Source of the DNA: Zopfochytrium polystomum
Taxonomy: Eukaryota > Chytridiomycota > Chytridiomycetes > Chytridiales > Chytridiaceae
Reading direction: 5' to 3'
Assembly: GCA_025765615.1 (NCBI GenBank)
Contig: JAIVFJ010000208.1
Coordinates: forward strand, 1 to 64,000
DNA length: 64,000 bases
Below, one piece after another: positions 11,546 through 20,646 of this stretch. The first letter of the stretch is position 1; each line of letters opens with the position of its first letter. A program made the position numbers and the translations under genes. The notes under the pieces are model-generated. The model was not told the DNA's origin, did no database searches, and was given only the letters and a program-made list of their open reading frames with translations.

Positions 11546-11818
11546 TGCGGAAGTGGAAAGTGGATGTGGCTGGGCTCTGGGGGCACTGTTGTCAAGGTGT
11601 CCGAAATTACTGAGCTCCTCAGCAAGGCGGCGAAAGATGGCCTTGTCGGTGGGGTATTGCCAAACGCTTTGACCGGATTTTGACCGGGTCTTCAACTTTC
11701 AAATAAATCGAGCCCAATCAGCCCATGCGGCTTCAATATCGCGATCGCGAGGATGGAAGGAAGCTCATATGTCCCACGCATGATAATGTCCAAGTAGTTA
11801 CACACCTGTGGCCAAGTT

Positions 11819-12670
11819 TTGTCCAGCGTCTCCCACGGGATGTCGCGGCCAAGCCACCGTCTTCTGCCCTCCGTTCTCCCGATCGCGATCTGCGGCTACA
11901 TCGAAACCCACAAGGAGCGCTTGGCAGTCGCATCCCTCTTCCGCCTGCGGCAAATTCAGGCAGTATCCTTGCTGGGGAAGATACAGCGAAGATACGGCTG
12001 CGACTATTTCCGATTCATCTCCGTCGGCGTCCTTGATTTCCTTCAACTCCACCTCCCAAGCGATCGACTCAGGAATCTCACTGTCGGTGGCACTTTGGAT
12101 TATATAGGGTCGGTGGACGTGCTTCAGTGGTGGAAGGAAAGCGGGTTGGAGCTGCAGTATACGGAGAAGGCGATCGCCCGTGCCAGCAATAATATGCTGC
12201 TGGATGTATTGAGTTGGTGGAAATACAGCGGGCTCGCCCTCAAGTATGACGAGTCACCTCTCAATTTTGCCTCAATGGAAGGGAGGATCGGTATGCTGCA
12301 GTGGTGGAAGGACAGTGGGCTCGAGTTGAAGTATGACGAACAGGCAATGGCATGGGCCAGCTACTATGGGCATGTCAGTGTATTGCAGCCCGAACGGCAC
12401 GCAACCCTTCCCGCTCGGCCAGGCTCTGAACACCGGTCGCTCTTCACCAAAGAAGGTGCGCGCATCTCTGGCACGACTTTTCTTAACTCTGCAGACTCTC
12501 ACTCAGTGGCAGAGCGGCCCATCCTTTGGAAATCGGAGTTCAAAACTTCGTCCGGGTGCTCATTGTCCCTTTTTGCCGCCAATCACCATTTCTCAGTGTC
12601 CATGAAAACTCCGCAATCCAGTTTGAAGTCCTCAAGCGTAACCTGGAGCGCAGAACGCCAAAACCTATGA
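11819..12670 (+). CDS. Truncated LQWW-type ankyrin-repeat protein
   Basis: The 283-aa reading frame starts with an F-box-like leader ('PIAICGYIETHKERLAVAS', compare 'SVICGYIHEPTDRYRVATL' of the gene at 60257-61445). Three LQWW repeats follow: 'VLQWWKESGLELQYTEKAI', 'VLSWWKYSGLALKYDESPL' and 'MLQWWKDSGLELKYDEQAM'. The fourth stops at 'VSVLQ' (near 12389), exactly where WW should follow, and the remaining 95 codons have no repeat character. The intact genes have 10 or more repeats, so this copy looks truncated by a rearrangement. Likely role: protein interaction scaffold. 12671-13190 shows no gene. Confidence 0.55.
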   Translation: MSSVSHGMSRPSHRLLPSVLPIAICGYIETHKERLAVASLFRLRQIQAVSLLGKIQRRYGCDYFRFISVGVLDFLQLHLPSDRLRNLTVGGTLDYIGSVDVLQWWKESGLELQYTEKAIARASNNMLLDVLSWWKYSGLALKYDESPLNFASMEGRIGMLQWWKDSGLELKYDEQAMAWASYYGHVSVLQPERHATLPARPGSEHRSLFTKEGARISGTTFLNSADSHSVAERPILWKSEFKTSSGCSLSLFAANHHFSVSMKTPQSSLKSSSVTWSAERQNL

Positions 12671-13194
12671 GATCTTCGTATCAAATCTGGTCGTGGCGTC
12701 CTGCGTAGGGGAACTAGGACTGAACATTATACTAGGACTCACACATCGAGACTACCTATTGGTCTGTGGGTGGCGCTCGCTGGAGCAGAAGGAATGTCGC
12801 TTTTACTTAATTTTTCGACAAACAGACGGTCGAAGCGCTTGCAAAGTTTGTGGCCGGGGTACAGCGGGCTAATGGTGGACTGGACTGGACTAGACTGGAC
12901 CCATCTTGGAGGATGCCGGGGGAAGGGTTGCAGCTCTTGAGGAGGCGGACTCACACGCCGCCTAACTGGCAACTGACACTGGTGGGCAACTCTGAGGGCT
13001 CCTTGATGCTAGCAGGAAGGACGCAGCTTCTCCGACAGACGACCGCCTGGAGCTTCATATCGTCCCCGCACCTTCCGCAACAAAGCAGCCCACACACCGG
13101 GCTGTGGTTGCGTCCCCGCCCTCCTGCAAAAGGAAAAACGGCACAGTGGGGGAAGCCACCGACGTACTCTACATTGCGGGTTGCGTTTGTCTGT

Positions 13195-13370
13195 CCGACC
13201 GGCGTCACAGAGGGCACGGCCGCGGCAGACCTGGCAGGTCTTGTCCAGTTCGATCGTCGTACGTAACCCCCCTTCTCCCGGCAATCCCTGAATAGGGCTA
13301 ATCGATCTTTGAATGGACGACTCCAGTTTAATCGCGTTCAAAAACCATACAGGCGGCAAGGACACGTCAA
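13195..13370 (+). pseudogene. Relic of a Family A gene (end of exon 1, intron, start of exon 2)
   Basis: 'AADLAGLVQFDRR' (near 13222-13262) matches the exon 1 end of member 5 ('GLVQLDRR'), and the donor GTACGT follows at the expected place (13259). A 94-nt intron-like stretch ends in CATACAG, and exon 2 restarts as GCGGCAAGGAC (GGKD, as in member 5) before a stop. The signal peptide and acidic exon are missing. It shows duplication and loss inside the array. 13371-13865 holds no supported gene. Confidence 0.5.
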
Positions 13371-13869
13371 CACCTTGAAATCAAAACCGATTGTTGAAGA
13401 GGCAAACAACTGTTCATTCGCCGCCCTCAGATGCACGACCGCCCCAAAAAACATAAACAGCGGCGCTCGTGTTGTTCACGGGCGTTCTTGTTTCACGACA
13501 GAACAAGCGGAACAAACCCGTGCCGGATAAATGCTGGATCGTTGCTATGCCTCTCGATATTGGCACCACCAGGCAGGCGTCCTTGCCTCGCATTGTGGAT
13601 TTGATCTGTGGTGCAATTGGGATCCTCAATTTTGTCTCGGCTGCCGGTCCTTGCCGGACCTTGAGCGGTCGTTCTCCGACAACTGGAGGCTGCCGGCGAC
13701 GACCGGCAACGACCTTGGGTTTGCCAGACAAAATTGAGCATCCCCCCAATGTCGCGGCCTGCCTTCGGGCTAAGCCAGACATACGCAAGCCAGCGGCGAT
13801 GGCGATTTCTCTGTCGCCGTCTCTCTTTCGCATTGCCTTCGCCGCACGCCACCGCCGAATCCATTTGCT

Positions 13870-13876
13870 TATAAAA
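13870..13876 (+). promoter_or_regulatory. TATA box of Family A gene 5
   Basis: TATAAAA about 104 bp upstream of the ATG at 13974. Confidence 0.45.
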
Positions 13877-13973
13877 AACAGCATCGGACCCTTCAGACCA
13901 GCAGCACTTCAACCCCAAGCCTTCCTTCTTTGCTCTCACAACAACACCAGACGGTCCACAACCAACCACCGCC

Positions 13974-14763
13974 ATGCGCACCATCTCGCTCCTCGTTGCT
14001 GCCGTCCTCGCCGCCATCGCGTCCTTGGTCACCGCCGCGCCGCTGCCGGCGACCGCCGACCTCGCCCTTCTGGGCGCTGAAGAAGTGATCGCCCCGGGGG
14101 AGTCCGTTGGCCTCGTCCAGCTCGACCGCCGTTAGTTCAACCTCCGCCCCCTCCCTCCACCACCTTCACTCCTCCCCCTCTCAATCCATTCCAACTGCTG
14201 CCCGACGTTGCGGATGAACGAGTCTCCCTATTTTGGATGTGGCCAACAACTTCCCCACCATATCACAACCCCTGACGTATCCTCGTTACACTGCGAACCC
14301 TACCCCCACGTTTCCAGGCGGTAAGGACAAGAAGGCAAAGAAGGCCGCCAAGAAAGCCGCCAAAGCGGAAAGGAAGGCCGCAAAAGCAGGTTCGTCATAA
14401 TCTCTTCCTTCTCTTTCCTTTCCTCCTTCCCAGCTCATGCCGGTTGACGCCTTTTGCAATCCTCCCTTCCACAAAACAACAGCGGCTGCGCAACAGGATG
14501 GTGGCGGCGAGGCTACACCAGATGCCCAGGCGGCTCTGGTTGACTATGAGGGCTACGACGAGGAGGCGGCCTTTGATGATGACTTTGCGGATACGTTTGA
14601 CGACGAGGAGGAGTTAGACGACGACGAGGCTGTCGAGGATGAGGAGTTTGATGATGATGAGGCGGTCGACGAGGAGGAGATCGAGGACGAAGAGGCGATG
14701 GACGAGGAGGATTTCGGTGAGGAGGCGCTGGATGAGGAGGAGGTCTTCGACGACGAAGAGTGA
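13974..14763 (+). CDS. Family A member 5: divergent secreted polyampholyte protein
   Basis: Exons 13974-14130, 14318-14389 and 14483-14763 (169 aa), phase-1 introns. Signal peptide 'MRTISLLVAAVLAAIASLV' and pro-segment ending 'GLVQLDR' plus Arg across the intron. Exon 2 is Lys/Ala-rich rather than Lys/Gly-rich (KDKKAKKAAKKAAKAERKAA), so the cationic character is kept while the sequence changed. Exon 3 has QQDGGGEATPDAQ, 'ALVDYEGYDEEAAFDDD' and an acidic tail ending DEEEVFDDEE. The most divergent copy; retention of charge layout suggests selection on charge pattern. 14764-15690 contains no gene I can support (a TTGC tetranucleotide run lies near 15050). Confidence 0.78.
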
Positions 14764-15695
14764 ACAGGAGGCCGCTTGGTCCTCTCCGTTGGGACGTCGG
14801 TTATCCTTGCCCTGTACTTTGCCTGTAATTTTTCTTTTTGCACCTTCTCTGCTTTCTCTAGTTTCCAATACAAATATGCACACTACGCCGAAACGCGCTT
14901 CATGAGAAAGAAGCTTCAATGGTAGGAGCGGTCTGTGTTTGTGTGAGTGTGTGCGTTTGCGCGTGTGTGAGTCCGAGTGAGTGAGTGGCAGTGGGGCGGG
15001 CCGAACCATCGAGCGATGAGCCGGGGAGTGACGGTTGTGAGGTGCGACCGCTTGCTTGCTTGCTTGCTGTGTTGAAACGGACAAGCACAGGCAAGTCGGA
15101 GAAACGGAAAAACGAATCGGGAGCCATGGTGTATGACATGGCAGACGTCCAAATCAGCGTACGGACAATAAATTGTTACTTGGTCTGTTTCGTCTATCGT
15201 TCAAGCAAACACCTCGTTGGTATAATTGTTCTGCGCGCGCGGTGCAAAAGTTTGTTGGAGCAACACAAACCCACACTCCCCACAGGAACTGCTGACTTCG
15301 GGGCATGGAAAGGGATTATGGATGAACATTGACTCAAGGAGGGCGTCGCGCTCAGCTGGAGCGAGGAGCCCCACTGGGCAGCCACGCGAGGGAAGCACGC
15401 GCCATCGGCGAAAATAATGGTGGAGATTGGGACCGCCGGGCAACTGCAGTCTAACAGTGAAGAACGGCAGTTTGACGGTGATCGTCCCTGTGTAGTGTTT
15501 TGCAGGAAGCCGCCTTGTGATACAGAAAGTTTGAAAATTGTACAGAAAGTGAAATCCCTCAGGGCTATGCGTTCATCTTAAAGCAATGATGGACCTGAAG
15601 TTTTTTATCTTTTCGTGTCTGCCAGCGAAGTGCGGTAGCGGTGGATCACGCATTTAAACCGTTACTTTCAGCATATCAATTGATAGGAATAATAA

Positions 15696-15863
15696 CGTGG
15701 GACAGGCGCGAACGCTCATGACCCACAAGGAAAAAATTGTGCGGTCTCGTTCGCCCACAAAGACGAAGAGTGCCGGAACGGGCCCCGCGTTTGTGCAATG
15801 GAAGCGCCACACCAGCAGGCACTGGGCCTTCGTGATCACCCACTGCCCCAGCCAGGTAAGTAT
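15696..15863 (-). ncRNA. U1 spliceosomal snRNA, copy 1
   Basis: Reading the minus strand from 15863, the RNA begins ATACTTACCTGG, the invariant U1 5' end that pairs with 5' splice sites. Further U1 landmarks follow in order: 'GATCACGAAGG' (stem-loop I region), 'CCATTGCAC' (stem-loop II loop, U1A site), an Sm site 'CAATTTTTTCC', and a terminal hairpin closed by GTGGG/CCCAC with a TTCG loop. The length of about 168 nt fits U1. A TATAAATA box lies about 27 bp upstream. The terminal stem differs slightly from copies 2 and 3. Confidence 0.9.
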
Positions 15864-15889
15864 GCCTTTTCATCGAGACGGGGCCAGTG

Positions 15890-15897
15890 TATTTATA
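15890..15897 (-). promoter_or_regulatory. TATA box of U1 copy 1
   Basis: TATAAATA on the minus strand, 27-34 bp upstream of the RNA 5' end. The same octamer is at the same distance in the other two U1 copies. Confidence 0.6.
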
Positions 15898-16094
15898 CGA
15901 TCTTCTCTCCGCAGTCCGACGTTGACGAAAAAGAGAGCGTTCCGCGAGATCTTGCCCGATTTTCTGCAGCGATCTTTGCGAGCCTCCAACCACTCTCGCC
16001 GTTGTTTTCCGATCACTTCTCACCGCCCGTCTTGCCCGATTTGCTCTTGACGACAGATTGGTATTGGGACAAATCAGATCGGTCCAATTATGAT

Positions 16095-16139
16095 GCGCAG
16101 TCCGCAGTTGGTCCGCAGTTGGCTGGTCAAGTATAAATA
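16095..16139 (+). promoter_or_regulatory. U1 copy 2 promoter: PSE-like motif and TATA box
   Basis: GCGCAGTCCGCAGT at 16095-16108 and TATAAATA at 16132-16139, followed by the U1 start at 16166. The 14-mer recurs upstream of U1 copy 3 (17656-17669, minus). Position and sharing suggest a proximal sequence element; this is inference. Confidence 0.5.
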
Positions 16140-16449
16140 CCCCGACCCCGCCGTTGTGAAAAGGCATACTTACCTGGCTGGGGCAGTGGGTGATCAAGAA
16201 GGCCCAATGCCTGTTGGTGCGGCGCTTCCATTGCACACACGCGAGGCCCGTGCTGGCACTCTTCGTCTTCGTGGCGAACGAGACGGCACAATTTTTTCCT
16301 TGTGGGTCACGGGCGTTCGCGCCTGTCCCACGTTTGATTCTGTTCATTGATGTGCTGAAAGCGCAACGGCTGGTCACGTTTGGGGGCGGCTGGTCCAGCG
16401 ATGGAGAAGACCAGCGGCGAGATTGATTGATTGATGGGTAACCAAACGC
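16130..16449 (+). repeat. Inverted duplication arm A (contains U1 copy 2)
   Basis: From the TATA box through the RNA to the sequence GGTAACCAAACG, this segment matches the reverse complement of 17328-17646 almost base for base. The two arms are separated by about 0.9 kb holding a broken dioxygenase gene. Confidence 0.8.
16166..16332 (+). ncRNA. U1 spliceosomal snRNA, copy 2
   Basis: Begins ATACTTACCTGGC at 16166. Contains 'GATCAAGAAGG', 'CCATTGCAC', the Sm site 'CAATTTTTTCC' and a 3' hairpin GGGCG-TTCG-CGCC closed by GTGGG/CCCAC. About 167 nt. Shared 3' flank with copy 3, including an ATTG tetranucleotide run, shows that a larger unit was duplicated. Confidence 0.92.
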
Positions 16450-16565
16450 GGCAGGGTCGGTAGTGTCGGGGAGGGAGAGCTGGATGACTGGGGTTTCTTG
16501 GTTAGGAAAGCTGGGGACAGCGAGTCCTGTCAGGCACAGGAGCTTTGATCGGAAAAATCACAGAC

Positions 16566-16925
16566 TCACAGGTACAACCGGATGGTGAAGTCCCCGTAGT
16601 CCAATCGCTCCGTCTCGTCGGCGACGTTGAACCCCGCCGCATTCAGCAGTCCCGAAGCCTTTGCGGCGTCCGGTGCGCGGGCGGCGGGGGTACTTGACGT
16701 CGTAGAAGTGCGCGGGGAAGTTCTAGTAGTCGTGGAGCTGTTTGTGGTGGGCGTTCGTGCTGACGCGCAGTCCGGGGGCGGTCTCCCAGTGTGCGGACAC
16801 GAGGACGACGGCGCGGGCGGACGGGGGCGGGGAGGATCTCCTTCCCGAGGGCGACGAGGAACTGCGGTCCTGACAGCTCGGGGCTGACGAGTCATGACAG
16901 GTTGCCGTGGGCCAGGTGGTAGGAT
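16566..16925 (-). pseudogene. Broken LigB-type extradiol dioxygenase (4,5-DOPA dioxygenase-like)
   Basis: On the minus strand: 'LAHGN' (metal-binding HG region), 'FLVALGKEILPAPSARAVV', then 'LVSAHWETAPGLRVSTNA' and 'HKQLHDY', an in-frame TAG, 'NFPAHFYDVKYP', then after a frameshift 'LLNAAGFNVADETERLDYG'. This order matches the N-terminal half of class III LigB dioxygenases of the 4,5-DOPA type, which use a Zn/Fe centre to open catechol rings. The C-terminal half is absent. It sits between the arms of the U1 inverted duplication. 16926-17327 holds nothing recognised. Confidence 0.6.
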
Positions 16926-17327
16926 GGTTGGCGGGGTGGCATCATTTGTTATCGTTGGTGGATTCGCCAAGCGAGAAGCGCCAGAAAAGGGTAAAATTTT
17001 TGTAAGCCATGCATCGTTTGTAATCAGGCAAGACGACTCGCTGTGACTTAACGGGCGGTCACCTCTTGAGGAATCCAATTCTCGCGTCCATCCCATAAGC
17101 TGCCCCGGTCTCACAAATGATTCTTGTCCCATCATGACTCAGGACAAGCAAAAGGTTCAGAGAGTGCGTTGGAAGAACTCTGTTGTTATTTGGGGAACGT
17201 CGTTTTGCGCTCTACTGCAAAAAGAAGGAGGTCGCTTGGTTTGGCACTCGTGAAATAAAAATGCAGAGCACACGCTTGACATCGCCAACGTGACCCGAAC
17301 ACGCATTGGCCGAAGTTGAGCCAACGG

Positions 17328-17646
17328 CGTTTGGTTACCCATCAATCAATCAATCTCGCCGCTGGTCTTCTCCATCGCTGGACCAGCCGCCCCCAAACGT
17401 GACCAGCCGTTGCGCTTTCAGCACATCAATGAACAGAATCAAACGTGGGACAGGCGCGAACGCCCGTGACCTCACAAGGAAAAAATTGTGCCGTCTCGTT
17501 CGCCACGAAGACGAAGAGTGCCAGCACGGGCCTCGCGTGTGTGCAATGGAAGCGCCGCACCAACAGGCATTGGGCCTTCTTGATCACCCACTGCCCCAGC
17601 CAGGTAAGTATGCCTTTTCACATCGGCGGGGTCGGGGTATTTATAC
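17328..17646 (-). repeat. Inverted duplication arm B (contains U1 copy 3)
   Basis: Reverse-complement copy of 16130-16449, including the U1 gene, its TATA box and the shared 3' flank with ATCA tetranucleotides. Confidence 0.8.
17444..17611 (-). ncRNA. U1 spliceosomal snRNA, copy 3
   Basis: Minus strand from 17611: ATACTTACCTGG 5' end, 'GATCAAGAAGG', 'CCATTGCAC', Sm site 'CAATTTTTTCC', and terminal hairpin with TTCG loop. Nearly identical to copy 2; a small difference in the stem after the Sm site (GTGAGG in place of GTGGG) may weaken the terminal stem. Confidence 0.9.
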
Positions 17647-17669
17647 CCTTTGAGGACTGCGGACTGCGC
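17638..17669 (-). promoter_or_regulatory. U1 copy 3 promoter: TATA box and PSE-like motif
   Basis: TATAAATA (17638-17645 on the plus strand, read on minus) and the 14-mer GCGCAGTCCGCAGT (17656-17669) upstream of the RNA start at 17611. 17670-18060 shows no gene. Confidence 0.5.
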
Positions 17670-18061
17670 ACCAGAAATGCCCTATCTGACTTGTCCCCCC
17701 GCCTCTTCTCTTTTCAAAAAAGCTTGGAGACTCGCAAAGATCCTGGTAGAATCGAGATTTTAAAAATTCTCATCCAGCTCTTTTTCATCAAGGAACAGAC
17801 TGCCTCCGACGCGTTAAGTACCACTTTCGGCCGCTGAAAGTTGTTTGAACGCACGGGAGCTGTGGAGCTCCCGAGTTCGCAACGTGACCCTGCAACATCG
17901 ACTTCGCTACCAAACACTGCTTCTTGTTGAAAAACAAAGTCTGGAAACCACAGAGACTAACGAAAGAAGAAAACATGGGAAATAGAAAGTTTTGCAAAAG
18001 AGGTGTCTTTGTGAAACAAAGAGGTAAGACTCGTTGTTTAAATGGCTCTTGTCAGAGGGTC

Positions 18062-19210
18062 CGACTAAAACCATCCGTGGTCTTCACCGGCGGCGACCAC
18101 AGACTCAAGTCCTCGCTGTTCCAACCGCCTCCCCACTCGTTCGAGTTATCCGGCACGTACGTTCACAGCGTGTAGTTCAGTCCAGGGTTTCCCACCAGCC
18201 CACACAGGTTCGCGTCCAATGCCCGTGTCTGCATCGAATAGTTTCACGTCTTGAACGCTTTGCCGCCTTCGAGATCCATGGGGATACCGATCTCGCCGAT
18301 CACGCACGGCATCTCTCGGTGGTCCGCACCCTCGTCTTGGTTCCGGCGAGCTGGTCGGGGAAGCAACCCTTGATTCCGCTCTCAAAGAACTTGGTCGAGA
18401 GAAAGACGTGGGAGTACTTTTTGCGGGCGGCGCCAAAGAGGTCCGGTCAAGTACGTGTTGCAGTTCTTGGAGATGAGGGTGAGCCCGTCGTAAAAGTGCG
18501 GCGTAGCAGATGCGGTACTAGCTTCCGTCGTTCGACACCGCACGTCGCCCATCCACGGTCGGCGGATGCGCGGGACATCAGCGCCGCCCCCGGGCTGACG
18601 AAGCTGATGGCCGCCTTGTGGTGGACGCGGATCGCGCAGATGAAGCGTTCGGCAAACGGCACGAAATAGTCGTCAAAGTGCGGTTTGCCGTCGGGAGTTC
18701 CCGTGAGGGCAAATTAGTCGGGCACGAGTGTCTTTTTCGCTTCCCTCCCAGACGCTGTGATTCGCCCAGATGCAACGCCATTGCTGGACCCACTCTGGAT
18801 CGATGTCCCACTCCTTTGGGAACGCTAGGTGGGAGGGGAGTCGCTTTGGGAGCCAGGCGCTGACACCCTCCGGGTCGACAGTCTCCTTTTCGACAAAATA
18901 GGGCCCGAACCGCGACATTCCGTTCCTTTAAACCACGCACGCGTTGCCTTCACTCCGCAGAAAGCTCTGGAGGATGGTCGGCGAGAGGTCGAGGAGGAGT
19001 TCCTGATGAGGCGGTCGTTTCGATAAGTCGGGCGCGCCGATAAACGCGACGTTCGGCTCGTTGAGCATGTCGTACCCGACAACCACATATTTCTCGAGGT
19101 CCGCGGCCTTTTCGTGGATCCGCTTCGCGACAGCGTTTATAAACTGGGACTGGAGGAATTCTTGGATGTTGACAAGTTTGGGCTTGGGCGCAGCGCGGCC
19201 ACCCAATCCG
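18062..19210 (-). pseudogene. GH5 endoglycoceramidase-like gene, degraded copy 2
   Basis: The minus strand reads 'VNIQEFLQSQFINAVAKRI', 'VVVGYDMLNEPNVAFIGAP' (catalytic acid region with NEP), 'GPYFVEKETVDPEGVSAWL', 'CIWANHSVWEGS', 'VPFAERFICAIRVHHKAAI', and near 18062-18170 'LNYTL', a TGA where copy 1 has Trp, then 'TYVPDNSNEWGGGWNSEDL'. Several frameshifts and the nonsense codon break it. It overlaps in content with the copy at 1-1708 but extends further 5'. Orientation is opposite to the other two copies. Confidence 0.7.
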
Positions 19211-19526
19211 TTGTGGCCAAATTACAGAATTATTTGATGCACCACGAGGCACACACACACCAGGAGGAGGCCTGGACTCACCCCGCTGGCAAATGCTTCG
19301 TGTAGTACATGAAGATGCAGCGAAGTCTCGCTCGATAATTGCATCAGCTTCTTCGTGAGATTACAAACGGCTGTCTTTCTGTTAGGCTTGAGTCGCCCGT
19401 CCCCCTTGATCCCCGCATGACGCGGCCACTGGCGGAAAAAGCCGTTTTTTCCCCCAGTCCGCATGGGCACGTGACTTGTTTGACAAATTGGACGCACTCG
19501 ACAAACGCAAAACCGAACGCGCAGGT

Positions 19527-19535
19527 TATTTATAG
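19527..19535 (+). promoter_or_regulatory. TATA-like box of the SDR gene
   Basis: TATTTATAG about 110 bp upstream of the ATG at 19642. Confidence 0.3.
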
Positions 19536-19592
19536 CCGGATGGCGGCGCCGCCTCCCATCATCATCATCATCAATCCTCAGAGGCAAGAAAA

Positions 19593-19594
<2 letters not shown>

Positions 19595-19634
<40 letters not shown>

Positions 19635-19638
19635 CACA
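19595..19638. repeat. (CA)n microsatellite
   Basis: About 20 CA units with one CG interruption, directly in front of the SDR start codon at 19642, thus in its 5' leader. Confidence 0.9.
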
Positions 19639-19641
19639 AGG

Positions 19642-20646
19642 ATGAGTTCGACCACGGCCCCGACCACACACTTCAACCGCAACTCCACCGCCGAGGAGGT
19701 CGCCCGCCACTTTGCCGCCCAAGCCCGCGACAGGCACGTCATCGTCACCGGCGCAAACACCGGCCTCGGCTTCGAGACGGCGTGCGTCCTCGCCCAGCAC
19801 GGCGCCATCGTGACCGTCGCCGCGCGGTCCCTCGACAAGGGCAACGCTGCCGTCGCCAAGATCAAGGAGCGGCACCCGGCCGCCCAGGTCTCCGCGCGAC
19901 AGCTGGACCTCGCCTCGCTCGCCTCCGTCGACGCCTTTGCGGACGCCGTGCTCGGCTCGGGCAAGCCGCTGCACATCCTCATCAACAACGCTGGCGTGAT
20001 GGCGCAGCGAGAGCGGGAGACGACCCGCGACGGGTACGAGGCGCAGTTTGCGGTGAACCACCTCGGGCATTTCCACCTCGTGCGCAAACTCTCGCCGCTG
20101 CTGGCGCGCAGCGGGTCGACCGCGGCGCCGTCGCGGGTGGTGAATCTGTCCAGCGTCACCCACGTCATGTTTGCGCCGAACGAAGGCATCCTGTTCGACG
20201 ACATCAACGGCGAAAAGGACTACCAGAACTGGGTGCGGTACGGGCACGCGAAGCTCGCCACCGTTCTCTTTTCGCACGAGCTGAACAAGCGGTTCAAGGC
20301 GGCGGGCGAGCACGTGCAGTCTGTGGCGCTTCACCCAGGCATTATCAAAACGGATTTGTACGCGCACACGCACGAAGGGACAGGGAAGGAGCAGATGATG
20401 CAGGGCCACTTTTTCAAGCTCCCACTCTACTTGTTTGACTGGTCAAAGTCGGTACCTCAGGGCGCGGCAACGACTGTGGTGTGCGCGCTGGACCCGGGAC
20501 TCAAGGCTGGCGGATACTACAAGGACTGCCGGCCGTCCAACGAGACGCACGTGCTTGCCTTTGACGACACACAGGCCGCGAGGTTGTGGGCGGTCTCAGA
20601 GGAAATGGTCGACAAGGCCCTGAAGGCCAATCGAGGGCGCATTTAG
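19642..20646 (+). CDS. Short-chain dehydrogenase/reductase, retinol dehydrogenase/WWOX-like
   Basis: Intronless 334-aa protein. The Rossmann nucleotide motif 'VTGANTGLGFETA' is near residues 35-47, 'NNAGVM' follows at about residues 114-119, and the catalytic Tyr-Lys pair is 'YGHAKLA'. An extended C-terminal part ('VALHPGIIKTDLYAH') is typical of the retinol dehydrogenase/WW-domain oxidoreductase-like SDR group, which act NAD(P)H-dependently on lipophilic carbonyl or alcohol substrates. No membrane anchor or signal peptide is obvious. The start was chosen at the ATG after the CA repeat, because upstream in-frame codons are low complexity. The substrate cannot be told from sequence. Confidence 0.88.
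   Translation: MSSTTAPTTHFNRNSTAEEVARHFAAQARDRHVIVTGANTGLGFETACVLAQHGAIVTVAARSLDKGNAAVAKIKERHPAAQVSARQLDLASLASVDAFADAVLGSGKPLHILINNAGVMAQRERETTRDGYEAQFAVNHLGHFHLVRKLSPLLARSGSTAAPSRVVNLSSVTHVMFAPNEGILFDDINGEKDYQNWVRYGHAKLATVLFSHELNKRFKAAGEHVQSVALHPGIIKTDLYAHTHEGTGKEQMMQGHFFKLPLYLFDWSKSVPQGAATTVVCALDPGLKAGGYYKDCRPSNETHVLAFDDTQAARLWAVSEEMVDKALKANRGRI

Noticed and set aside
15201..15443. Minus-strand frame with a CPEVSSSCGEC zinc-knuckle-like stretch
   Set aside because: Short, without a recognisable family or gene structure; the Cys spacing alone is not sufficient evidence.
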